From: Bacillota bacterium
Lineage (GTDB): Bacteria; Bacillota; Sulfobacillia; JABLXB01
Assembly (NCBI GenBank): GCA_024653225.1
Contig: JANLGA010000086.1
Location: 1-6,241 of the forward strand
Length of the DNA: 6,241 nt
Direction of reading: 5' to 3'
Shown: piece by piece, positions 1 to 4,842 of the stretch
Layout: every line of letters begins with the position of its first letter
Numbering within the stretch: position 1 is the first letter of the stretch
Notes under the pieces: generated by a model
Databases searched by the model: none
Told to the model about the DNA's origin: nothing
The model's input: the letters and a program-made list of their open reading frames with translations, nothing else
Made by a program: the position numbers and the translations under genes

Positions 1-74
1 TCCTCCCGGCGGCCGCGAACGACCGTGCGACTTGCCGAGGAGGGGGTTTGCCCATTGCCCGAATAGCGTGGATC

Positions 75-104
75 TTGACACATTATGGGCACCCTGTTAA
101 TGAT
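75..104 (+). promoter_or_regulatory. Possible sigma-A type promoter for the CPBP protease gene
   Basis: A perfect TTGACA hexamer lies at 75-80, followed after 18 nt by AATGAT at 99-104, which matches four of six positions of TATAAT. Transcription would start near 111, giving a leader of only about 10 nt that includes the G-run at 111-116, the only candidate ribosome binding site. The -35 box is convincing, while the -10 box and the short leader are not, so this is a candidate only. Confidence 0.33.
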
Positions 105-121
105 AGGCATGGGGGGTCGGC

Positions 122-952
122 ATGAGACTGAGAATCGGGTCCGAGCTGGCGCCGGGATTCGCACTCGTCGGCGCGCTGCTCTTCTTGCGTATTCCACTGC
201 TGGTGGTTACCCCGCTGCTCTTCCGCCCCGTCCCCCGCTGGGTGGGGCGGGCCTGGGTGGACGGCACCCATCTCATTACCGCGCTGTTGGTCTGGATGGA
301 GCGAGACAGGTTGCACGAACACAACATGGACCTCGCTTCAGTCCTGGTGCTCGCCGCGTGGCCCATCGTGCTCGTGGTGTTACCCTTCACCCCGGCGGGG
401 CACCTCCTGTCAGCGACACAGCCGGTCCCGATCGCCCACGTCCTCATTGGGGCGGTTCTCGGGGTGTCGCTGCTGTTGTCCCGTCCGCGCATGCGGCCGA
501 AGCGCGCCGGCGAGGTCGCCTGGCTTGTCGCCGGAGTGCTCGCGAGCGCCATACTCGGCGTCGCCCTGGGAACCCTGATGAGACTACAGGAACCCTCGCG
601 GTTCACATCGCTGAGAGGCAGGGCCTGGACTTCGGTCCTGGCGTGTGACTTGGTCTCACAGTTCACGAGCGCCGCCACCCTCGAGGAACCCGTGTTTCGC
701 GGATTCCTGTGGGGCTGCTTGAGGAAGGCGGGGTGGCGCGATTCACGGATATTCCTTGTCCAGGCCGGGCTCTTTTGGCTTGCCCACCTCTACTACTTCC
801 CGAGAGTGCCTATCTCGTTCTGGATCGTCGTCCCCGTCGGCGGCCTCCTGTTCGGCCTCGTCGCGTGGCGTTCCCGCTCGGTCGCCGGGTCAATGGCGGC
901 CCACGCGCTCTTCAACGCCGCGGCGATCCTGTTCGCACACTACAGGCTGTGA
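122..952 (+). CDS. CPBP family intramembrane metalloprotease (Rce1/CAAX-protease-like)
   Basis: This is a 276-residue polytopic membrane protein with the signature of the CPBP/Rce1-like glutamic metalloprotease family (PF02517). The first motif, EExxxR, is EEPVFR at residues 188-193. The second is FWLAH at 218-222, with His222. The third is HALFN at 261-265, with His261 and Asn265. In this family these residues bind a metal or activate water within the membrane. Hydrophobic stretches at about 12-34, 70-90, 102-120, 131-152, 209-226, 232-248 and 255-272 suggest seven or so membrane spans. The start at 122 is forced: in-frame TGA and TAG codons sit at 101 and 104 with no other start codon after them. 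The ribosome binding site is a weak G-run. Bacterial members act in peptide maturation, bacteriocin immunity, or cleavage of anti-sigma factors and other membrane proteins; the substrate here cannot be told. The subtilase gene follows after 58 nt, so co-transcription is likely. All catalytic residues appear intact. Confidence 0.9.
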   Translation: MRLRIGSELAPGFALVGALLFLRIPLLVVTPLLFRPVPRWVGRAWVDGTHLITALLVWMERDRLHEHNMDLASVLVLAAWPIVLVVLPFTPAGHLLSATQPVPIAHVLIGAVLGVSLLLSRPRMRPKRAGEVAWLVAGVLASAILGVALGTLMRLQEPSRFTSLRGRAWTSVLACDLVSQFTSAATLEEPVFRGFLWGCLRKAGWRDSRIFLVQAGLFWLAHLYYFPRVPISFWIVVPVGGLLFGLVAWRSRSVAGSMAAHALFNAAAILFAHYRL

Positions 953-1010
953 CCGCCACCGCCCTCTTTTCGTCCCGGAACCGATGAATTCGTGAGAGGG
1001 GGAACGGGCA

Positions 1011-2282
1011 GTGCACCTGCCGCAGAGGCGCTTCGTCGCCTTGTCTCTGTTGTTCTCGGTGCTGGGTCTGTGCCTGGCCGGCTGCACCGCCGAGCAAAGA
1101 TCGCCCGGGGAGGGCGGGGGCGAGCCGACCATAGTGAGGCGGCCCCCGATGAACAACCTGGGCTCCGACAAGCGCGGCAAGCTGGAGGAGATGCCGGCCT
1201 TCAATCCCGACGACCGAAACCAGCCCTTCGTGGACCTGTGGGGGTACGACCTGTCACACCTGGACCTGCGCGACAGGCTGGACGACCTTCTCAACTCGAG
1301 CTTCGACACCCGTACCAAGTGGCCGTCGGTGCTCCCGGTCCCGTTCGACCCCGTCAAGGTGATGGAACTCGGCCGGAGACCCGGCCTCGGCCTCGAAGAA
1401 CTGCATCGGAAAGGCATTACCGGCAAGGGCGTGGGCATTGCCATCCTGGACCAGGCAATTCTCGTCGAGCACGAAGAATACAAAGATCGAATCAGGTGTT
1501 ACGAAGAGATCCACTGCCTCGACCACGTCGCGAGCATGCACGGGCCCGCCGTCGCCACCATTGCGGTCGGAAAGACGGCGGGGGTGGCGCCGGGTGCGGA
1601 CCTCTACTACATAGGCGAGAGCCACTACGACGGGATCACGGCGGGCACGATAGACTGGAACCTGTCGTACCTCGCCAGGGCGATCGACCGGGTGCTGGAG
1701 ATCAACGCGACGTTGCCGCGCACCGGCAAGATCAGGGTCATCTCCATCTCCCTGGCATGGCGGAAGGACAGGAAGGGCTGGGAGGACGTGGCGGCCTCCG
1801 TCGAGAAAGCCAGGAAGGCCGGGGTGTTCGTGGCGTCGTGTTCCATGCCCGAAACATACGGCTTCTTCTTGCTCGGCATGGGTAGGGACCCGCTCGCGGA
1901 CCCGGGCGATTGGTCGTCCTGGGGTCCCGGGAGATACTGGGCGGGCGACTTTTTCGAGGGCAAGACGGCGGCGCTGTTCAGTACCGCGCCCGACCGGGGG
2001 ACCCCGATCCTCATGGTCCCAATGGATTCCCGGACGGTGGCCAGCCCTTCCGGCCCCGGTGACTACATCTTCTACAGGGTCGGGGGGCTCAGCTGGGCAG
2101 TGCCCTACGTGGCCGGGCTGTACGCCTTGGTGTGCCAGGTAAGGCCCGACATCACCCCCGAGTCATTCTGGGAATTGGCCGTCAAGACGGGCAGGACGAC
2201 CCGGGTCAGTCGCGACGGCCACGCCTACGAGTTCGGCGTGATCGCGGATCCCCGCGCGCTCATCGAGGCCGCCCTCAAGTAA
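1011..2282 (+). CDS. S8 family (subtilisin-like) serine peptidase, lipoprotein
   Basis: This 423-residue protein starts with GTG at 1011, eight nt after the ribosome binding site GAGAGGGGG (994-1002). Residues 8-24 are hydrophobic and end in the lipobox LAGC, so Cys25 should be lipidated and the protein anchored outside the cytoplasmic membrane. A polar, glycine-rich linker (about 28-45) and a roughly 80-residue pre-domain follow. The peptidase domain runs from about 130 to 423. Likely catalytic residues are Asp147 (AILDQ, where classic subtilases have DTG/DSG), His177 (MHGPAVATIAVG) and Ser361 (GGLSWAVPYVAG, against the classic GTSMATPHVAG). The triad order and spacing are therefore normal. 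The segment aligned with the oxyanion-hole Asn reads GVFVASCSMPETYGF (271-285) and has no Asn. From memory, similar clostridial and bacillar proteins share GxSWxxPYxAG and also lack this Asn, so it is probably a divergent subfamily and not a broken enzyme. The substrate is unknown. The gene is probably in one unit with the upstream membrane protease. Confidence 0.9.
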   Translation: MHLPQRRFVALSLLFSVLGLCLAGCTAEQRSPGEGGGEPTIVRRPPMNNLGSDKRGKLEEMPAFNPDDRNQPFVDLWGYDLSHLDLRDRLDDLLNSSFDTRTKWPSVLPVPFDPVKVMELGRRPGLGLEELHRKGITGKGVGIAILDQAILVEHEEYKDRIRCYEEIHCLDHVASMHGPAVATIAVGKTAGVAPGADLYYIGESHYDGITAGTIDWNLSYLARAIDRVLEINATLPRTGKIRVISISLAWRKDRKGWEDVAASVEKARKAGVFVASCSMPETYGFFLLGMGRDPLADPGDWSSWGPGRYWAGDFFEGKTAALFSTAPDRGTPILMVPMDSRTVASPSGPGDYIFYRVGGLSWAVPYVAGLYALVCQVRPDITPESFWELAVKTGRTTRVSRDGHAYEFGVIADPRALIEAALK

Positions 2283-2309
2283 CGGGGAGTGACGCCGACG
2301 CCCTCCCCG
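2283..2309. terminator. Possible bidirectional hairpin terminator between convergent genes
   Basis: A perfect 7-bp inverted repeat, CGGGGAG (2283-2289) and CTCCCCG (2303-2309), starts directly after the subtilase stop codon and lies 37 nt past the SIMPL stop on the other strand. The 13-nt loop contains two copies of GACGCC. There is no U-tract on the plus strand. On the minus strand only a broken TTACTT follows. The position between converging genes suits a terminator, but the hairpin is only moderately strong. Confidence 0.35.
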
Positions 2310-2345
2310 ATTCCGGCGATCCAGCCGACCGGCGCCGCGCGCCGC

Positions 2346-3092
2346 CTACTGCAGCGAGAACTCGGCGTTGACCACGGCGGTGATTTCCTTCTCGACGCTC
2401 GACACGTCGTTTATCCCGTAGTCGGAGACTTCCGTGGAGTTCAGCGGGGTGATCTGGAACACCCCCATCTTGGCGGAACGCAAGAACCCGACCCTTGCCC
2501 CGCTCGCCGCCGCTATCTTCGTGGCCCTCGCCGTTGCGTCCTTCGCGGCCTCCGCCAGCATATCCACCTTGAGGTCGTTCAGCTTGGTGTAGACATATTG
2601 TGGCGGGTACGACTGGAAGACTACCCCCTGGTCTATGAGTTCCGGCGCTTCGCGGGACAGGTCGGTGATCTTGTCCACGTCTCGCGAGGTCACTTCCACC
2701 GACTGGTACATCCTGTAGCCGGAGATCTGCTGCGTTTTCCCGAGCTTTCTCAGGGTCTCGGGGTCATGGATGTACATGACCTCCGTGGACACGGGGTTAA
2801 ACACGATGTCCTTCTCATCTATTCCCTTCTGGATGAGATAAGCCCTGACCTTGGCGAGATCTTCCTTGATCGCCTTGTACGCGACCGCCAGCTCGTCCTC
2901 CTGACGGGAGAAACTCCCCCTCCAGACAGCCAGGTCCGACCTGATCTGCTTCTTCGCGGACCCCGTCACCGCGATGCTCTTCTTTGCACTGACGAACTCG
3001 TCCAGCGGTCTCGACACGATGACGGTGCACAGCACAAGTGCGAGAGAGGCTATGACCACCGAGACAAGGACCGTGTTCTTGAATATGTTCAT
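2346..3092 (-). CDS. SIMPL domain-containing protein (DUF541, YggE/BP26-like), signal-anchored
   Basis: This is a 248-residue protein with one hydrophobic N-terminal segment (about residues 7-26), then an extracytoplasmic domain. The domain opens with SIAVTGSAKKQIRSDLAVW, typical of the start of SIMPL domains (PF04402), and carries the family's long charged helix (about 67-90) and a second helical region rich in Ala and Lys near 195-215. Family members (E. coli YggE, Brucella BP26) are secreted or periplasmic, form large oligomers in at least one case, and have no firmly known biochemical role. I chose the ATG at 3092 because it places the hydrophobic anchor at the N-terminus; a GGAGGGAG sequence lies upstream, though the spacing of 10-13 nt is long. 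The frame stays open back to a GTG at 3215 that overlaps the stop of the preceding gene, but those 41 extra residues are polar and lack a ribosome binding site. It is the last gene of the minus-strand block. Confidence 0.85.
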   Translation of the reverse strand: MNIFKNTVLVSVVIASLALVLCTVIVSRPLDEFVSAKKSIAVTGSAKKQIRSDLAVWRGSFSRQEDELAVAYKAIKEDLAKVRAYLIQKGIDEKDIVFNPVSTEVMYIHDPETLRKLGKTQQISGYRMYQSVEVTSRDVDKITDLSREAPELIDQGVVFQSYPPQYVYTKLNDLKVDMLAEAAKDATARATKIAAASGARVGFLRSAKMGVFQITPLNSTEVSDYGINDVSSVEKEITAVVNAEFSLQ

Positions 3093-3211
3093 CTCGATCT
3101 CGCTCCCTCCGGTCGGCGCCCGTTCTGCGCGGTCGCCGGGATCTCTGACGACCCACCGGGTTGCGCTGTTCCACACCCCGTCGTGGCACCATTCCAACAT
3201 CGGCCCAATCG

Positions 3212-3493
3212 TCACCCGCCGGGAGCCGGCGGTAGCGCATCCTTCCCTGTCAAGTCGAGGATTTCCAGGAGCTTCGAGAGGATCGGGGATTGGCTTCTCT
3301 CGAGCTCGTTCAGTGCCCTCAGCAACTCCACCGCCATGAGCCTGAGTTCGGACAGCCCCCGGACGGCGTTCTTCTCGTCCAAGGTGAGCCTATCTATCTT
3401 GTCAGAAACCGAATTGAGTAAGCTCGCTGCTCCCAGCTCACGCGCCGCGATGGCACAGACCATCTGTGCCACGGCCGGACCCACGAGTTCCAT
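3212..3493 (-). CDS. Small helical protein, diverged paralogue of the 106-aa protein upstream
   Basis: This is a 93-residue, predicted mostly helical protein with no signal peptide or membrane segment. I chose the ATG at 3493 because a GGGGGG ribosome binding site lies six nt before it; the ATG two codons earlier (3499) would directly abut that site. Near the N-terminus it has the spaced pattern Ile-x3-Glu-x3-Ala-x-Leu-Leu-Asn-x4-Lys (residues 15-32), which lines up without gaps with the neighbouring 106-aa protein. A second matching block, LSEL through ELLR and on to SKLLEIL, follows after a three-residue shift (about 47-79). The C-terminus is short and proline/glycine-rich (ALPPAPGG). It therefore seems to be a diverged tandem copy. 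The core recalls a small domain of spore-associated and collagen-like Bacillota proteins, but more weakly than its neighbour does. The function is unknown. Confidence 0.72.
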   Translation of the reverse strand: MELVGPAVAQMVCAIAARELGAASLLNSVSDKIDRLTLDEKNAVRGLSELRLMAVELLRALNELERSQSPILSKLLEILDLTGKDALPPAPGG

Positions 3494-3511
3494 GTGCATC
3501 CCCCCAAGAAT

Positions 3512-3540
3512 GCAAGGCGGGTGTTACCGCCCAGGCTTGC
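3512..3540 (-). promoter_or_regulatory. Intercistronic bulged hairpin between the two small-protein genes
   Basis: On the minus-strand transcript this 29-nt stretch can fold with an outer stem GCAAG/CTTGC and an inner stem GCGG/CCGC closing a six-nt loop (TAACAC), separated by a one-sided five-nt bulge (CCTGG). All nine pairs are Watson-Crick. It ends five nt before the G-run that serves as ribosome binding site of the downstream gene. It is followed by ATTCTTG, not a proper U-tract, so a full terminator is unlikely. It may attenuate read-through, protect the upstream mRNA or tune translation of the second gene. Confidence 0.38.
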
Positions 3541-3587
3541 GCGGTCACACCTGCCTGCGTCTGCCCAGCCAACGGCCGAGGAAACCA

Positions 3588-3908
3588 CTAATCGTCGTGC
3601 TCCTCCTCCGCCTTGTCCAGGTGCGCCGGTACAGCTGCGAGAATCGTTTGCAGCTTTCGAAGAAGCCGGTCCTGCTTTTCTCCAGCGAATCTGATGACTT
3701 CCGCCACGGATCGATTGATTTCTGATACCTCGTCCGCCGACATCGGGCCAGCAATGCCTGTTTCGACTAGCTTCTGCACTTTCTCCGCCTCGGCATTGAT
3801 CAACGCCGCGAGCGCCTGCTCCTCAAATACGATGGTCTGGAGCAACAGCCCAAGAAGCACCTTCTTCGGCGGGGGCGGCGGGATCCTGGGGAAGCACGGC
3901 AGTCCCAT
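3588..3908 (-). CDS. Small protein with a spore/collagen-like-associated helical core (NAExEK motif)
   Basis: This is a 106-residue cytoplasmic-type protein with no signal peptide. The N-terminal tail is proline-rich, with five consecutive prolines at residues 10-14 followed by two lysines. The core at 17-48 has the pattern LLLxxIxxEExALAxLINAEAEKVQ; a second helix at about 60-90 contains VSEINRSVAEVI and ends LLRKLQTIL; the tail is acidic (EEEHDD). From memory, the combination of an EExxLAxxINAExEKxQ helix and a later NxSV-x-LxxV...KL helix is common in Bacillota, often as a stand-alone small protein or fused to collagen-like repeats in proteins linked to spores. I did not search this. The start is secure: the ATG at 3908 follows a consensus ribosome binding site. 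A possible sigma-E-like promoter lies at 3944-3972. It is probably the first gene of a small operon with the 93-aa paralogue and perhaps the SIMPL gene. A coat or exosporium role is inference only. Confidence 0.82.
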   Translation of the reverse strand: MGLPCFPRIPPPPPKKVLLGLLLQTIVFEEQALAALINAEAEKVQKLVETGIAGPMSADEVSEINRSVAEVIRFAGEKQDRLLRKLQTILAAVPAHLDKAEEEHDD

Positions 3909-3912
3909 CCTT

Positions 3913-3921
3913 TCACCTCCT
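3913..3921 (-). promoter_or_regulatory. Consensus Shine-Dalgarno site of the 106-aa protein gene
   Basis: The minus strand reads AGGAGGTGA here, a nine-nt complement to the usual Bacillota 16S rRNA 3' end, with AGGAGG seven nt before the ATG at 3908. It is the best ribosome binding site in the window. It fixes the start of this gene and suggests high expression when the gene is transcribed. Confidence 0.85.
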
Positions 3922-3943
3922 CACGCGCGAGCCTCGTGTCTGC

Positions 3944-3972
3944 ATTTTATTCGCAACATAACTACAATGTTA
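3944..3972 (-). promoter_or_regulatory. Possible sigma-E-like (mother-cell sporulation) promoter
   Basis: On the minus strand TAACATT (3972-3966) matches six of seven positions of the B. subtilis sigma-E -35 consensus KMATATT. After exactly 14 nt comes AATAAAAT (3951-3944), which matches six of eight positions of CATACAHT. Transcription would begin near 3936, leaving a leader of about 28 nt that contains the consensus ribosome binding site. The same -10 area also holds TAAAAT (3949-3944), a five-of-six match to the sigma-A -10 box, but no TTGACA-like box sits 16-18 nt upstream of it. The patch is distinctly AT-rich in GC-rich surroundings. The consensus sequences are recalled knowledge and the match was made by eye. 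Confidence 0.4.
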
Positions 3973-4014
3973 CCGGGAAACAAGCGCGAGAGGAGTTCAC
4001 CGGCAAAGCCCGGC

Positions 4015-4033
4015 GGGGTGGGTGGGACGGGGG
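4015..4033 (+). other. Four-tract G-quadruplex motif
   Basis: The plus strand carries four G-tracts of 4, 3, 3 and 5 (4015-4018, 4020-4022, 4024-4026, 4029-4033), separated by loops of T, T and AC. Loops of one to two nt are the type that forms the most stable intramolecular quadruplexes. The motif lies 41-59 nt past the stop of the minus-strand flavin reductase gene, so the G-rich strand is the template strand there and the transcript is C-rich. It could slow polymerase at the end of that gene. No hairpin-plus-U-tract terminator was found in this gap. Confidence 0.7.
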
Positions 4034-4073
4034 AGCACCGAGCATTGTGGCCGGTCGCCGTCGCGCAAGCCGT

Positions 4074-4664
4074 TCACTGCGCCGTGACTGCGCCGAATTT
4101 CCCGAGGGATTCGCCCACCGAAAAGATCCTGGGTCCCAGAGAGTAGTATGCGAAATGGGCGTAGATCACCGGGGCAACGCGCCGGATGTCCACCTTTCCG
4201 AGGGACGGGTCCGATATGCCCTCGTCGAGCTGCATGCTTTCGACCTTGGAGAGGAACAGCGTCCCGTCGCCACTCCTGACCGACTGGATCACCATGCATT
4301 CATACACCCAGGGAGAGTCGTCCAGGACAGGGACATCGAGCACGGCACCCTTGCCCCACGAGAGTCCAGTGGTTTCGACCTTGTCAACGGCGTGCCCCGA
4401 GACGACGCCGCAGTAGTCCGCGGCTTCCAGGATGGACTCAGTCACCAGGTTGGCCGAAAAGACGCCCGTTTCGAGAATGCGGCCGGCGGTCTTCTTCAGG
4501 TGCGCGTCCCCTGCGGTGAGCACGAGCCCCGGGGGCTCGGTCGAGCACACGGTGATCCACGTATTGAGCGCGAAGTTCGCCCTGCCGTCCTGTCCGAAAC
4601 AGCCGACCAGGTACGCCGGTTGCGGGAAGAACCCCCGCTGAGGCTTGACAGAACGCTTCTGCAC
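4074..4664 (-). CDS. Flavin reductase family protein (flavoredoxin-like, FMN-binding split barrel)
   Basis: This 196-residue protein matches the usual length and layout of the flavin reductase-like family (PF01613), whose members bind FMN and use it for electron transfer or for NAD(P)H-dependent flavin reduction. The N-terminal FFPQPAYLVGC (12-22) with GRANFALNTW (27-36) is the typical first barrel strand and turn. GVFSANLV (67-74) and CGVVSGHAVDKVE (85-97) match the family's conserved segments around the flavin site. APVIYAHFAYYSLG near 164-177 is the usual C-terminal signature. Desulfovibrio flavoredoxin and many clostridial proteins belong here. The start is GTG at 4664, five nt after the ribosome binding site AGGAGGG (4671-4677). 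The gene is divergent from the 391-aa membrane protein gene and 165 nt from the next minus-strand gene, from which it may be separately transcribed. Its electron donor and acceptor cannot be told from the sequence. Confidence 0.9.
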   Translation of the reverse strand: MQKRSVKPQRGFFPQPAYLVGCFGQDGRANFALNTWITVCSTEPPGLVLTAGDAHLKKTAGRILETGVFSANLVTESILEAADYCGVVSGHAVDKVETTGLSWGKGAVLDVPVLDDSPWVYECMVIQSVRSGDGTLFLSKVESMQLDEGISDPSLGKVDIRRVAPVIYAHFAYYSLGPRIFSVGESLGKFGAVTAQ

Positions 4665-4770
4665 GTATGCCCTCCTCTATGGAATCGTCTGGCAGCAGGG
4701 TGTCATTCTTCAACCGCCACTCCAGTCCCTTCGGATTGACGTGGTCAACTCGGCACCGCCACGGGTTTCT

Positions 4771-4799
4771 TTTCTGTGCCCGGGGTAGTAGGATAGTAT
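4771..4799 (+). promoter_or_regulatory. Weak candidate promoter in the divergent intergenic region
   Basis: The 178-nt gap between the divergent flavin reductase and 391-aa protein genes must hold starts for both. On the plus strand TAGTAT (4794-4799) matches four of six positions of the -10 box, 17 nt after the T-rich TTTCTG (4771-4776), which is a poor -35 box. The distance to the ATG at 4843 is reasonable. For the minus strand I found only TTGACC (4748-4743) with no acceptable -10 box. Treat this as a location for promoters, not a defined one. Confidence 0.2.
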
Positions 4800-4842
4800 T
4801 GGGAATCATCCGCCCGGAGTCGTCGGTCGAGGAGGGACTGCG

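Noticed and set aside
1..74. Possible tail of an upstream gene or a terminator before the CPBP gene
   Set aside because: All three plus frames close within about 122 nt without recognisable protein, and CCTCC/GGAGG can pair only across a long loop with no U-tract.
1107..1120. G-rich stretch in the subtilase linker considered as a G-quadruplex
   Set aside because: Only three tracts of three or more Gs are present, and the sequence is explained by Gly/Glu codons of the linker after the lipobox.
992..1885. A 297-codon plus-strand frame overlapping the subtilase gene
   Set aside because: The translation is almost all Arg, Gly, Pro and Ala and shows no motif, whereas the overlapping frame has a lipobox and the full S8 triad.
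2289..3725. A plus-strand open frame of 478 codons, the longest in the window
   Set aside because: It lies antisense across three minus-strand genes, two of which have good ribosome binding sites and all of which have coherent protein motifs. Its translation is rich in Arg, Pro, His and Leu with no domain pattern. In GC-rich DNA such antisense frames are common.
3871..3891. G-rich stretch on the plus strand near the start of the 106-aa gene considered as a second G-quadruplex
   Set aside because: Only three full G-tracts occur; the G-richness is the complement of the proline codons.
3936..4739. A 267-codon plus-strand frame opposite the flavin reductase gene
   Set aside because: It is antisense to a clear flavin reductase, has no ribosome binding site, and its protein looks unstructured.
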